A DNA stretch of 64,000 nucleotides from Hippasteria phrygiana (GCA_037893225.1 JAZGUH010000756.1:69501-133500), one strand, 5' to 3'. Counted from the stretch's first letter, positions 10,445-23,235 are shown. Notes: a model not told the origin generated them from the sequence alone. Numbers and translations: made by a program.

Positions 10445-11325
10445 GCTTAAACATTCTATTTTTATGCAAGTTTGGTTTAAAAAAGATCCACCTCGACCAC
10501 CTTGTCTCAAAATTGGAGGGATTGAGCTTGAGGTGGTGTCTGAGACTAGGCTTTTGGGCGGTTGGGCCTGATAGTCTAATCTAATTTTGGCTGGCAATCT
10601 CAGGTTAATGACATGGTCTCAAAAGGTAATCGTAGGTTATACATGCTTGGTCACTTAAAACAGTTTGGTTTGCCTGTCGATGACTTGGCCTCTGTGTATA
10701 CTTGTTATGATCGCCCGATATGTGAGTATGCAGCTCCAATTTGGCATGGTAACATCAGCAATAATCAGGTATATCAACTTGAACGCATTCAAAAGCGTGC
10801 ATGTCGCATTATTCTTGGAGCTGACTATGAGTCATACTCAGAGGCTTGTGATTGGTTAGGCCTCCAAACTTTGGAACACAGAAGACTCCATCTCTGCTCC
10901 CAATTCGCTTATAAATGTACAAAATCAGACAGATATGCAGAATGGTTTCTACCCAATAATAGTACCCACAATATGACTCTGAGGCATTCCAACATTTATC
11001 AGATTCCTCATCACAAAACCAATAGGTATGGCAATAGTGCAATTCCCTTCCTGATAAAACTTTTGAGCCAGATTTCTTAACGAGCAATAATTATTTTTAT
11101 AGACCCTTTTGCGTGTTTTCAGATAGTTATTTTGATTTGATAATTCATTTTTTTTTTTTTTTTTTTTACAATTTCGTACCGTAGTTCTTATTGTTTTAAT
11201 CCTAATTATTACTTGTTTTATTTTCTACTTTTGAGTTCATGTAATAACCATGCAATTCAGCTTTCAGCTGCGAATTGGTTTAATAAATATGAATGAATGA
11301 ATGAATGAATGAATGAATTTCTTCA
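10445..11325 (+). pseudogene. non-LTR retrotransposon 3' fragment (reverse transcriptase C-terminus)
   Basis: From about 10,485 one frame reads DPPRPPCLKIGGIELEVVSE, then hits stops near 10,565; another frame from 10,580 continues SNFGWQSQVNDMVSKGNRRL through CEYAAPIWHGNISNNQVYQL and ERIQKRACRIILG to a stop at 11,080. This is the post-catalytic end of a LINE reverse transcriptase, as in CR1/Jockey-group elements. A T-rich 3' region follows, ending in AATAAATATGAATG and a (GAAT)n microsatellite at about 11,290-11,321, a typical LINE tail. The copy is 5'-truncated and broken. Confidence 0.85.
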
Positions 11326-11724
11326 GAGTTTCAATGTTTTACTGTTTCAAACTCGTGTGGAACATTGTGTTTGGATCCACGTTTCGGTACTTTCGTGAAC
11401 ACGTGCACTTGTACACAGGCCTATCTTCGTTGTGTTTTCGTCTCCGTCCGTCGTCGTCATCTTGGTGAATTCGTCTTCGTAACATTGTAAACTTTGCAAA
11501 CAAACAAGCCTATGTCCCAGTCCTATTGCAGGAAGTCAACCAGCACTCCGGGTGAATTGCAGGACCCTGTCCAGTATGAGCACTTGAGTGTGGGTAAGTG
11601 CTACATCATCATATTTAACATTTTAAAGACGATTTTCATTGGGATTTTTAATATCCTGTTAACGAATTTGTCCAAAATTGTCATAGTTAATAATTCGGAA
11701 ATGGCAACAAGTTGAGGAGTGATG
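11326..11724. other. intergenic stretch with one possible small exon
   Basis: No repeat family was recognised. The only candidate coding sequence is the possible exon at 11,512-11,593. Confidence 0.35.
11512..11593 (+). CDS. possible first exon, unknown protein
   Basis: ATG at 11,512 opens MSQSYCRKSTSTPGELQD and runs 27 codons to a good donor (GTAAGT) in phase 1. No further exon was identified downstream and the product is not recognised. The stretch could equally be chance. Confidence 0.22.
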
Positions 11725-12414
11725 CACTGTAAATAGTTTCCCATATTTTTTTTAAAGGTGAAAAGCATGTAAATATTTACTATGAGTAATTGTAAAATCT
11801 GCGTTGCATTTTACGGGCAAATCCGTAAAAGGCCGCTCATTACGTACATACCGTAGCAATCGCAGGATCAATCGGGAATGAGGAAATTTGTATTCACAAA
11901 CGTTGGGTTAAATTGCCGTGTTTAGTCCAAAAATACAATTTCTTGACCATAATATGTTTTATTCAAACAATATTCCACAATAGAATTTTGATATTATTTT
12001 TACAAATATCGAAATCGCTCATGGAAAACCATGGCTTTATTATCGGTGGGATAAGTTGAATATAAAGCTAAATCACGAAGTCATTCAGTTTGTAGTGTTT
12101 AGTAGGTTAGCATTTGTACACTCGAACACAGTAACATATGAATAAGTTATTTCCGTTTAGTCTGGTTCCCACTTCATTCATTTCTGTTAATTTGCAGTTA
12201 ATTAATGGTAACCTATCTTTCAGTACTACCTTTTTCGTTGTTTTTTTTTAAATGGTGCCCGTCAAAATGGCAGTATTTACAGACTTTTCACCGTAAACAA
12301 ATACGGTTTATCAGTAAATTAAAATACGGTTCAACCGTAAAAAATACGGTAGACGGGTAGCACCTTGCTGCACGCCTTTCGACCGTTAATTTTACGGGCA
12401 ATTTTTTTACAGTG
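11725..12414. mobile_element. possible TIR element with CACTGTAAA ends and ACGGTAAA motifs
   Basis: Starts CACTGTAAATAG and ends TTTTTTTACAGTG. The interior has repeated TTTACGGGCAA, CCGTAAAA and ATACGGT motifs on both strands. The ends match for only about nine bases, so this may be two overlapping elements. Confidence 0.4.
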
Positions 12415-12539
12415 GAATCGGTAGATTTTCAGAATTTACGAATTACGATCAGCGAAATCCTGCTTCCCTCTATATAGTATTAACATTATCAAATCGGATG
12501 TTATATGTGACATGGCACATTGGAACGGGCAGAAACATT

Positions 12540-12780
12540 GGTTTCAGACATTGTTAGTTACAATCAGAGACATTTTCGAACTCCGGGAAGGGGAGGTGAG
12601 TTGATCTCAATGACGGTGGAAGTTACCCACCTGATGGGTCTGAAAATTGGGATAATTTCTCTGGAATCTGTTGAAGAATTACCCTCTATTTCGATCTGGG
12701 TCCAGGAAAACCGTAAGGGTGGTGTACGGTTGGCAATTCAAAATGTCGCCATCCCTACCACCTTGACCGTAACCCTTTAG
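12540..12780 (+). repeat. dispersed repeat, GACGGTGGAAGTTACC family
   Basis: Shares GATAATTTCTCTGGAATCTG, TTGAAGAATTA and AAACCGTAAGGGTGGT with 16,690-16,915, and an earlier part with 30,118-30,235. It is open in one frame for 86 codons, but the frame is not kept in the other copies. Confidence 0.6.
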
Positions 12781-13905
12781 GGCCTACCTAGAGTGGCTTG
12801 TATTGGGTGATTTCAATTAAAAGAATCGATTTTGGGATTGTAACATTTTTACATTCGAAAAAAATGTTTCTATCATATCAAGGAAAAGCTGTTATCAAAA
12901 CTTGTATAGGTCACTCATGACAATGAATGCCACTTTTTGTTGGACCCTCTCACACGACTCTCTTGTTTTTGTTGTATAATAGAATTAACACCTTGTCTGA
13001 AGAGCGGCCGAAATCGTTCCTCCAAAATAGCTCATCCAAAAGGTTTTGGAGAAATGCTGGTTAGAAATGCATTTCATACGAGTTATTGAATACTGAAATC
13101 AATAACAACATGTGTCCTTTTCCAAGCAAATATTATAAAACAAATTCGATGTTGTGCATAGGCCTAATGCTATGTACACACTGTTGTGCCTGTGATCATG
13201 CTTTGGCGCCTGAATATTAAAATTCGCATGAACACCAATTTTTAGCAATTGCTCTCTAGAATTGCAACAACGAACCGCACAATGGAAACGCTGCCTACTC
13301 TCATTGTCTATTCATTTCATAAAAGCAACGCTAATATACGCGGTGCCTTTAATAGGCCCATGTCGTGCGTGATCGATGCTAGCACACGGACAATCCATGC
13401 GTGTTGAAGCAATGAAGAAAAGGCTACCGCACGCATTATACGAGTAATGCAAAATGAAGGCCATTCTGGTTTTTTTTACACAGGTACCTTTTCATGAATA
13501 TGCACATTGTTTTTCCAAATGACCCGCTGGACGTGTTAGTCATCAGCAATACCATACATGGTTAACCGCTGTTTTCTTTATTTTGATGACAGCACGCGTT
13601 AACGTTAGGAAAGAAACCTTTTAGAAACGAATCAATCGTTCTTTTATGACTTGAATACAACCATGTAGGGCAGCTTTCTTACCAAATAAATATAAATATA
13701 AAATTCTAAGTCCCTTATAGCAAGGGAATATATGGAATAACTTCAATATGGAATAACTTCAAAAACTTGATTTTTATGTTGATGTTAAATTTTCATAATG
13801 ATGGGCCAGTGTCTTCAATCAAACAGAGGCACAACAACGGTGTCTATCCCTAGTGATGTGTACATTTTTTGTTTTGTTTATTTTGAATTTATTATTTGTT
13901 GTTAA
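12781..13905. other. intergenic stretch, nothing recognised
   Basis: AT-rich sequence without a protein-like frame, recognisable repeat ends or RNA gene. Confidence 0.4.
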
Positions 13906-14511
13906 AGGGACACATTGCCTTCAAATGTCATGAAATTTTGCTGTTTGGAAATGTTCCTTATCTTCTATAAGAGTTGTTTATGCAAAAAAAACACGTATAA
14001 TGTGTTGTAATTAGTGAGTAGTGATTACAAAACAAATAAATTGGCTGCTTACCCCTGACATCTGACCCGCGAAACATAGACTTATTTCCAGTACTAAATA
14101 CCACCGTCTAAATAATGCGCAAAATACGCTGTAAGAGTCTTTAGGCTGGCGCCGCAGCCAGTGGCCTTGTGAACCTATCAGATGATCGCCAGGTACAATT
14201 CTCTACCTCGCGACACATATCGCCAGTGCTGCGCGCCGTGTGCCACAGTACATCAAAATGGATCAATAGAACGTACTTCAACCAGATGCGACTGGAAATA
14301 CGACTGGTGAACACAGTCCGCCATTTTGTGGAGTCAAAAATTTGGTTCTACAAAATGGCGGACCGTTATTTGTCACGAAATTAAACAAAAACCACGCAAT
14401 TTGAAGGGATAGTTATGTGAATCTTTATATTCTACTTTTAAAAAAGCTTCCCAACCATATCCATTTTCAGTTTTATAGCCCAAATCGCAAAATCCAAAGC
14501 AATGTGTCCCT
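13906..14511 (-). mobile_element. 606-bp TTAA-flanked non-autonomous TIR element
   Basis: Same family as 8,182-8,782, inverted: AGGGACACATTGCC at the left, GCAATGTGTCCCT at the right, TTAA at 13,902-13,905 and 14,512-14,515. The central hairpin around GTCCGCCATTTTGTGG is preserved. Open frames inside are by-products of the element. Confidence 0.85.
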
Positions 14512-14515
14512 TTAA

Positions 14516-15451
14516 TTCTTCCTGAAGAAAGTTCTAGGTTTTAGTTGGATTCCATCTTAATTAGCGTTTTTACCATTCCTAACAGCGACTCCCGAAAACA
14601 TGGTTACAGGGTAGTTTTGTGTGCTGTTATTTCCTTCTGTTCCCAAACAAAAATAGCGCCCTCTTTCATGACTAAATTTAAAAGATTTTAAAATAATTCA
14701 GGCCATCAACTTCTTTTCTACTTCAGATGAAATAACAACAAAAAAATCTAGATAATGTTTGTACTATGATCGTTGTAGGCCATGTTGAAATCAAATTGAA
14801 CAGAATATTTATCGCATTGTTCCTTTGAACACCTCACGTTTATTTTATTTTCCAAAAAACCAATAAATTTATCCTGTCAATTTTGTGGACATTATTTTGT
14901 CCCGCATGCAAACATACGGATTACAGTGCTAATTTTGCGCATCAGGTGTCAGGTTACAGGCCGAACCTTATACAAGCGAACGCCATATCCATCATCCCGC
15001 AAATTACATGACGCAAGCCTTTCCAGAAATAGCCTTAATGGGATTTACGTAAAGTGTACTTAAATATTTATACCATTAATAATGTAAGCACTCTTGCGAC
15101 TATAATGGCATGCTATAGTGAGTGCAAATTTGACCTCGGAATCTAAAGGGGATTTGGTGAGAATATTGTTCTTCTGGGCAAATAGGAGCTACACAACGTG
15201 TGGGACGACGTATTTTATGGTGTTTTTTCTGAGCTGGAAAACTACCGGTACAATAATGTGGTCTTGTGGAGCGAAAACGGCATTGGATATAATTTTAAAA
15301 TGTTGTTAACCCAAATAATTTGACCTCAACTTCCAGTCTATTCACATTGCAATTGGGCACATTAGAATGTCTCTAGACTAGTCAGTGTTGCTACCATGAC
15401 GTCCATATTAAAAAACAAATTATGAAATCGTAAGACTTGAAATGCTTTATA
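14516..15451. other. intergenic stretch, nothing recognised
   Basis: No recognisable exon or repeat family. A 63-codon frame at 15,118-15,309 has no family resemblance. Confidence 0.35.
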
Positions 15452-15670
15452 AGCAAGTCAATCACAAGTCAGATCAAAAGGCAGATCACAAGTCAATCAC
15501 AAGTCGGATCACAAGCTACATGGGATAAACAATGACAAAGGAATGCTTTTGTGTTTGAATAACTTGTTACATGGCTTTGAGACTAGACTATTGTGAAGTG
15601 ACTTGTGAAGTGACTTGTGGAGACTTGTGGTGACTTGTAATTGACTTGTGATTGACTTGATTACAACTCT
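15452..15670. mobile_element. short element with iterated CACAAGTC / GACTTGTG subterminal motifs
   Basis: The left arm repeats AATCACAAGTC and similar units about four times; the right arm repeats the inverse (GTGACTTGTG, GACTTGTG) about six times. The centre has AACAATGACAAAGGAATGC. A relative at 47,527-47,707 has the same layout and centre. Confidence 0.65.
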
Positions 15671-16189
15671 GGGTTCCAGTGTTCCAGAAATCATGCATGA
15701 CTGTGCGGTATTTTACTTGTTCAGGCAGAAAACTTCAAACACCTCGCGTCTATTTGAAGTGAACCTTTCAGGTTCCATATACAAACACGCTATTCTTAAA
15801 AAGGAACTAATTTGTGCAATTATACTTAAAAACAATATTATTATCCATCTTCACATTCTCTTCACTTGTCTTTCTTTCTCATTGTTAGTGATTTTGCCCT
15901 ACTTATTTCCCCATCCTCTCCTGCATCCCTAATGATCGACTCACTTTTCTTGGTCCCCAATGTCCCTCTTTTGTCCCCAACCTTAGGCCGACCTACTCCT
16001 GCGCCACCCTCAGCATTCCTAGCTTTCTAACCTCTTTGTTCTCAATTTCCTTTTGTTCTCTTCCTTTGATGTCTCAGGGTTGGTCGCCAAATCTCGAAGT
16101 GTCTTTGTCCCTTCCAGCCCTTGTTTTAAAACCTTCATTCCCCATTTACCTTTTCATCTGGAGTGTATATAGGCCTATAGCACTAGTGC

Positions 16190-16290
16190 GTTTTCCAAAG
16201 TGAACAAAGAAAACTGGCAGGAGCGGGATTTGAACCTGCGACCTTCGGAATACCGTACCGGTGCTCCACCAACAGCTACATCTTGCCCTA
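16190..16290 (-). repeat. tRNA-derived SINE copy
   Basis: On the minus strand: a D-arm-like TAGCTGTTGGTGGAGCACCG, then GGTACGGTATTCC, then GGTCGCAGGTTCAAATCCCG and CTCCTGCC, followed by the tail AGTTTTCTTTGTTCAC shared with 3,370-3,420. Acceptor ends do not pair well, as expected of a decayed copy. Confidence 0.6.
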
Positions 16291-16689
16291 TTTTGGCAGT
16301 CTTTGTTCGGGGGAGGGGGAGTTAGTTCGTTTCTGTGTTTGTGTCATTAGGCCTTTGAGAAGATTCTGCAATGGCCGAATTACGCCAGACCCTCCCCACT
16401 TTTACCCACTAACATAATTATAATGCTATAATATATTTATAGGAGAGAAACCATTATTGTTAGAATGTTGAACAGCTATTATACGTACCTTTTTGTTTTT
16501 CGGCGCTCAGTGTTACCTGTCAAAAAAAGAAATACAAGGGAAAAAAAGCTTTGAATATAATTTATTTTGTTCTCCTCCAGTATCCTACCCATTGCATTGT
16601 TTTATTCATTTGTGTCAAACTTCGACGTTTAATTCGCAATCTGGTGAAATTCATTCGTTTATTCATTATTTCATTCTATTATATGTAAC

Positions 16690-16915
16690 AAGAAAATTGG
16701 GGGGGGGGGGGGGGGGTTGGTCTCACTGACGGTGGATGTCACCTGGGTCTATAGGTCTGACAATTGGGATAATTTCACTGGAATCTGTTGAAGAATTATA
16801 CTCTATTTAAATCTGGGGCCCAGGGAAACCGTAAGGGTGGTAGGGCTGCAAATATACAATGTGGCCAACCCTACCCACCTCTATCGTAAACCTTTACCTA
16901 CAGTGGCTTTTAGCC
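16690..16915 (+). repeat. dispersed repeat, GACGGTGGATGTCACC family
   Basis: Preceded by an 18-nt G run. Shares the GGAATCTGTTGAAGAATTA and AAACCGTAAGGGTGGTA blocks with 12,540-12,780. Confidence 0.6.
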
Positions 16916-17289
16916 TTGTATTGGGTGATTTTAAAAACCCTTCCCCTGCAATGTAAACCTCCAAAGATATAGAACAATCACATAACAATCCACCATTGTA
17001 TGGTGATTTACCCACTTCTGATATTTTAATACTATGAGCACTGCACTTAATGACTATATTCCGACAGACCGAATACACTATATGACCTTTGATAAATATG
17101 ACGCGAACGATTCTGCTTTTCTCGACTTACATCCCGCCGGAGGGTCAATTGCTGGGCAATTCTGAACTTATATTCTCCTCTCGATCTATATATATTTTTC
17201 ATAATATTGTTCTTTTGGGGTTTTATGTTATCTCTTACTTCCAATTTTGGGACTTTCTTCGTTTTATTTTCTAGATATATATATATTCA

Positions 17290-17360
17290 TCTAGATAATT
17301 GTGGTAAGGGTAATAATATTGTGAAGCGCTTTGAGACATTTGTATAAAGCGCTATATGGG
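17290..17360 (+). repeat. LINE/SINE 3' tail remnant
   Basis: The block GTGAAGCGCTTTGAGACA followed by AAAGCGCTATATGG resembles the 3' ends of CR1/L2-group LINEs and their SINE partners. No coding part remains next to it. Confidence 0.45.
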
Positions 17361-17823
17361 CTCCGTGCACAACTACCCCCTCAGCGGAAAGAAAAGGCGA
17401 GTTAGGGGGTCAATATCGACGCCATCTTACCTGACTTCAATTTAAGTGTCTGGTTCCCGCTGTGATATTCTTATTGAAAACTCAATTATCGAGAGTCGGC
17501 AAACAGACAAAGCAATCCCGCTGGTATACGAGTATCAAATGAACGAGCGACGTACTGAGTCCACGGAAGTGCGGTTGCTATGTGGACAGCGCCCTCATTC
17601 GACGGCGCACGGAGCCCATAGGCCTAAGCACCACATGGCATTATTATCATATATTTGTTGCTCTAATTGTTCTTCTCTATTCTTCAGATTTTGCTTAACA
17701 TATTGAAGACTCATAATGAACTGATATAGGCCTGTATGTGTATATATATCCGCAGACAGGCACATAGCCTGTTGTACCCCGTATATTCTATTTTCATGCG
17801 ACGTCACCAGTCCATATTTGACC

Positions 17824-18119
17824 CAGTGGCGTAGCTAAGGGGGGGGGGGGGGGCTTGGGGGCGCACGCCCCCCATAAAAAGATCATCTCCCCCCAGTCGC
17901 CCCCGCCCCCACTGAAAATTTCGCAAACGCAGAAAATAATAGTATTATAAAGAAAAAACACTGAGCGCCCCCCCCCTCCACTGTAACAACCATCCCCCTC
18001 CACTCGCCCCCCCCCCCCTCCACTCGCCCCCCCCCCCACTCGCCCCCCCCCCCCCCCCCCCCTCCACTCGACCCCCCCCCCCCCCCCCCCCATGGAGACA
18101 GCCCTGGCTACGCTGCTGA
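17824..18119. mobile_element. CAGTGGCGTAGC-type TIR element with C-rich minisatellite
   Basis: Starts CAGTGGCGTAGCTAAGG and ends CTGGCTACGCTGCTG, an imperfect inverted repeat. Inside, 17,998-18,092 is a minisatellite of CTCCACTCGCCCCCC-like units separated by C runs up to about 20 nt. The Gly-rich frame on the minus strand is a by-product. Confidence 0.6.
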
Positions 18120-18211
18120 TTGGACCGCCTTGTGAAGAATAATTATGGTATATGAAGTACTTATTTAAAATAAACCAGTCAAGCGCTCATCGTGGTTTAA
18201 CCTGCCTCATA

Positions 18212-18320
18212 CACTGCAAAAACTTTGGTGTTAAATTCACACCATGTGGTGTTTATATTGGACCACTCGCCCAATATAAACACCACATGGTGTTAGATTA
18301 ACACCACAGTTTTGGCAGTG
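18212..18320. mobile_element. 109-bp palindromic TIR element
   Basis: CACTGCAAAAACTTTGGTG at the left pairs with CACCACAGTTTTGGCAGTG at the right, and the inner arms AAACACCACATGGTGTTA also pair, so almost the whole element is one hairpin. Decayed relatives appear at about 18,530-18,610, 30,370-30,420 and 30,640-30,735. Confidence 0.7.
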
Positions 18321-21300
18321 TACTATACATGTACATTGTACCATGATCACCCCAAGGCGGTCCACACGTGGTGACAATGATTACACTATCTAGCATTGTC
18401 TCGCATGAGTCTGTAGTGATGATGATGTGCTAAATACTCAAATTGTTTTTCCCCCATAACTTCATTAACCTCAAAAAGAAGAAGAAAAAACCAGGTAAGC
18501 ACTATACCGGACCACAAACTACTAGATCGCTGCAAAAGTGTGGTGTTAAATTAAAACAATGAGTAGATACCGCATGGTGTACATTTAACACCACACGTTT
18601 AGAAATTCACTTGTTTCCTTCTCCATTGGTTCGATAATGGTTCCCTTTGTATTTTTGTTAATTTGGGTCTCCTGTTTTGTTTGTTTCACATTCTCTCTTT
18701 GTTGAAGAACCCATTAAGTCACGCGCACTTGTATTTGTGTTTGCACACGATCTATTATTGACCGACCTTGAGTGTTGCAGTGGCTAACACCCCCCCCCCC
18801 CCCCCCCCCCCCCTCCCTCCATCCATTCTACCATCATTGATCCAAACTACAGATGTTACGGTGCAATACAGACGCGCAATTAAGCAGGGCAAATTTTCTT
18901 CGTTTTCCAATTACAGTGCGCCAACGTGTTGTGTAGAGTCAGCCCCGTGCGCACACGCTCGGAAGTGCAGCGGGCTATACCTACTTTTTTATGCTACTAA
19001 TACCTTTCTCTGATAATAATTCATGAATGTGCAGGCTGCAGCGAGAAAGACTATTCCTCAGTCGCGCCTGCGGATTTACGAGTCTGCCCGTACATGCTAT
19101 ATACCAGCTTTATTTGCGAGTTTTACCTTGAAAAGCGATTATACCCGAGAAATGCGCATTAAAAATTCCACAAAATGCAGTTTCCTTTTGCAGTCCACTT
19201 TTTGTACAACAATGCAAAAACTGACTAAAATATCAACGAAACTTCTTTTGGATTCTGTTATTTAAACATTCAGCAATCATCCGTACCACAAGGCATGTTT
19301 TTAGCTAATTTATCAAATGTTTTCTGTTAAAATTATCGGAAATATATATTTAGCATAAAATATTACAAACAATTGCTCCCATGTAGCTCGTATAGCTTGT
19401 GCTGCAAATACATGGAATTAATGATTAGCTATACCCTTGTTGCATATATTTTTTGTCATTTTTTAAGAGTTGAAAGAAAAAAGTAAAGGTCCGCTACTTA
19501 CTGCCATTGTTGAAATAGAGTTGCGTTGCTACAGCCGGAGAAGATAGACGCAGCACAGTTTGAGATCAGGGAAAATAATATGAACAGGTCTGCTAGGGCC
19601 GCACCCACCGATGTCGAGGAATCATCGCGTCACCATCACACTAATCACCTTACGCCAGCAAAATGTAGTCCGTCAACCCCATCCATACGTCATTAGGCTA
19701 TAAATTATTCATTTTCAACACTATTCACTATTGTCGGTTATTATTTCTAGTGCATAATGTGTAAACATAGTCTGGTTTCATGGCTCAAATTGGCTAAAAA
19801 CGCACAGGAAAGGGTTAGGGTGAATATCTAGGAACCGAATCAATGAGTAGCGAGATATCATTGCGCATAGCCGGAACTAATTAGGGGCTGCTTCGCGTAT
19901 TACCGTGAGGCCGCTGCATTGCCAATAAAGCGTACGATTCTAGCGACCACACGATTACAATTTATCACTTCTTTTTATGTGGGCGTCTTGGTGCTAAACA
20001 CTGACTTGTCTAGCAACGGACTCTTCAATCTATTTTTATCCTATAGCGATGAGAATTATTCATTTGATTTTTTTTCATCTTTGAGTATTTTGATCATCAA
20101 TTAACAATTAAAAAATATAAATTGAAATGAGTCTTTTCCCTCAGTAGACCATTTCCCAGCTCAGCCTATCTAGGAAACAAAACAATTGTAAGAAATATGA
20201 CATAGCGAACGTTGCAGCTCATTTATACGGTCTGAATGGAAGTATATATTCTCGCCAAATCTTCTTGGTTCTGACGTAAATTTGCATTGTCTCTGGCGCC
20301 AGGGCCGAAGCCAGCAGAACAATATATAAATTGCTCCACACCAATGATAAACGCACTAATTTAAACACAAATCGGCAAAAGAAATACTCACATCTCTCCA
20401 AGGGTTCGAGATACACAATTAACTCGATTAACAATCTTTCACCTTTTGTGAAGTATAATGACGTTTGTTGATAGTTCCCTCCAGTGACCCTGACCTTAAT
20501 AGATCCAAAACTCTCCATTTGAAAACAATTATGGGTGTAAATCCAATGGGGGATAGGAAGGATAAGGATATTTTTGATCGGTGGTAGTCCATTCAAATTT
20601 TCTTTTTCTATAGTTTTATCGTAACTGTATCTTATTTTTGTTTAAATATTTTTATATTTTTGAATCGAATGTTATCTTACTTTTATAGTTGGCAGGGGTT
20701 TGGATCTTCCGATGACAGTTGTTTAACTTTTGTATTTTCATGACAGCCCCTGTTCTACAATTAATTTACTGTCTAAAGATCTAAAATAATTAAAATGATA
20801 AATATATAGAAAGGATATATTCCTCCCTGAATTTCATGATAATAATTTCAAGCGTATTGTGCTAAATTACACAAAAAACCTTCAATTTCTGATTCTATTT
20901 CTGATAAATTCTATCACAAACTCACATCACCCATTCGCTATCCCTAGTATAATATCACCACTAACACCTCCCCATTTCCACCCACCAACACGCACCGCTT
21001 TTCAAAATATTGTCGGAGGTTTTTTGTTGGTCACTTTTGGAAGCGATTTTTGAACATAAATTCGTGATCAAGCCCCTCTTTATTGTCTTCCGTGAGGGGT
21101 GGGTGGGCGGGGGTGGGTACAGGAGAGGGCTCTAAAGGGAAAGAAGAATTTAATGAATACAAAATGACCACGTTGTGTTGCTACAACCGACGTCATATAA
21201 AACAAATCCTATTGTCTCAATGGCAATCAATTATTCTCCAACATTATGTGAAATCGAATTTGCTTGTCTGGTTAGGAAGAATACCGATTTCTCAACAGGT

Positions 21301-22439
21301 GTTTGTTCCCAGCCTTTTCATAAAGAAACGACAGCCAACAACCGCATACAACGTACGCTGGTGGGGAAATTATTGTGTAGTTATGCCTTTAATTTAGAGC
21401 GCAAAACAAGCCAACACAAACGTATGCCGTGCGGATGATGCTGTAGCTTTGAAGTCAGCTACATGTATCAGTATAAAGGACATTATTTTTCAAGAACTTT
21501 AATTGCCTGTGCAGGGGTCAGGCCAGTTAAATGTCTCATCTGTTACTTTATGCAAATGACCTGTTATTCCAAACTGGTTCTATTTTTTTCGATTCAGTAT
21601 ACCCTAGTCTCGTTTTAAGACTGCAATTATTATAATTTCTTGCCTAAAGGACACACTGTCTTGTAGCCGTTGCAATGACGTTTCCCCGGAACGACATTTC
21701 ATGGTTCATTTGTCGACGATCCTAGGTGCTTCTTGCATCGATGTGCATTGCCTATATACGCCGAGATGTGTACAGTGTATCTGGCGCGTGATACTGATGG
21801 GGTGATGCACGCACGGTGTCCATCTTGCGATATGTTAAGCACCGTGTTGATTATTAACCATGCTTCCCTCACGATATTGGCTATTCCCAGTGCTTCATAG
21901 GCGAAGTTCATTGTTGCTAATAGGCTGGTGTGTTCTGCCTATAGACGCATGTAATTATAAAATGTCTTGTTCCTGGAAAATATTGCTGGGCCTGATTCTC
22001 TCAATCTCCAGGTTTCAAATATAAAAAAAGATATAATTTTATTTCATTACGTTAAAACATGAGAATTCTATTTCCAGATATGTACAGTACAGAAGCATAC
22101 AAATTCATATAATCATTTAAAAAGTACATTAAAAACATACCAGATTACTTTACGCACATAAATGCACACAAATTTAACATTTAACAATGCAGACCAACAC
22201 CTGTGTGAATAAAGGAAGGCAGACCACGAAAGAGTTTCTAGAAAGTCACGATACAATTCACACAAATACAGTTCTAAGACTCAATAAAATAAATGATATA
22301 ATCAGTTATAACTTTTATTCGATAAAGATCCGCCAGCGCCGTTGCCAAGACATCTCTGAATTGTTGAATCTTTGTTTACAGGACAGGAAAAGTGGACGCC
22401 ACGTCCGGGTAGCCACGCGCGCCTTGACTAAAGGGTATA
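18321..22439. other. intergenic stretch without a recognised gene
   Basis: Contains a long C run (18,788-18,812) and AT-rich sequence. On the minus strand a short stretch ending at 19,502 (CAACAATGGCA before GTAAGTAG) could be a first exon that ends just after a start codon; nothing ties it firmly to a gene. The remaining frames show no family resemblance. Confidence 0.35.
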
Positions 22440-22640
22440 CATTTGTTATAGAGAGCAGTTTTCCAACGATTGTTACGCGTAACAATCGCTGGAAACGATA
22501 TAAATGTCCACTTTTCTTGACAACGACAGCACACCTGGTGCCATCATTTCACAGGATGATTGAGACTACTGTTAACTTACAGTCTAGTAAGGTATTTCGT
22601 AATAATTCAGTAAAAGAATTGGAGGATTACCAACCGTGTA
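22440..22640 (-). repeat. dispersed repeat, GCATCCTGTGAAATC family
   Basis: Inverted relative of 55,640-55,790: CACTTTTCTTGACAACGACA, GGTGCCATCATTTCACAGG and TTACAGTCTAGTAAGGTATT. Inside it, CAACGATTGTTACGCGTAAC and flanks form a hairpin. The 232-codon frame that spans it is interpreted as chance. Confidence 0.6.
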
Positions 22641-23024
22641 CACTACGTTTAAAATTAATGATAGTTACAGCCAAAGGTACAATGGCGGCGGGTGCATTTA
22701 ACCGCGTGTGCTTGGGATTAGTGATCATCCAGTGCAGGCTGCACGTCACTTTATTAGGTTCTACGCGACTTAACACCGCATGTTGGACTATCCTGACATT
22801 CGACTGCAACCGCCGCGCCAATCCTCAAACCTTATGTATAAACATGCGGACTGTCAAGGGCACATGTGCACAAACAGTTTTCTAGGATAGTGCCAAATTC
22901 TCCAATGTAGACATTATACAAATAATGAATGTTTATGAGTGTAATGGTAAGAATAATTTCATGAGGTGAAGATGGCAGGAATTTATTCAGGTGTTGTATA
23001 ATTTGTATTATAACACCTCATCCA

Positions 23025-23235
23025 CAGATGCTGTTTCTTATTTGGCCGAGAGCGAGTCACATGGCATTTTCTATTTTTGCTATCTTCCTGTCTTCCGGCC
23101 AAAAGTACTACAGGCCTACCCATAGCAACCAAAGTACTATACCATTAGCAACCAAAGTACTATACCCATGGCGCGGTATTTGTGTACCCGTATATGTATG
23201 GTTGTGGGGTAGGTATAACAAAGGGCAATAATGCT
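23025..23235. mobile_element. fragment of the ATAACACCTCATCCACAG element
   Basis: The start TAACACCTCATCCACAGA, then GGCCGAGAGCGAGTCACATG and two AGCAACCAAAGTACTATACC units, match the complete copy at 45,537-45,935 in inverse orientation. Confidence 0.6.

Noticed and set aside
12520..12780. 86-codon frame as a possible exon
   Set aside because: The sequence is a dispersed repeat with copies at 16.7 and 30.1 kb that do not keep the frame.
14169..14384. 71-codon frame
   Set aside because: Lies within the TTAA-flanked element and is not shared in frame with its other copy.
17794..18093. Gly-rich 99-codon frame
   Set aside because: It is produced by the C-run minisatellite of a TIR element.
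22187..22885. 232-codon open frame on the plus strand
   Set aside because: It overlaps a dispersed repeat present in four other places where the frame is not open, and its translation has no domain-like pattern.
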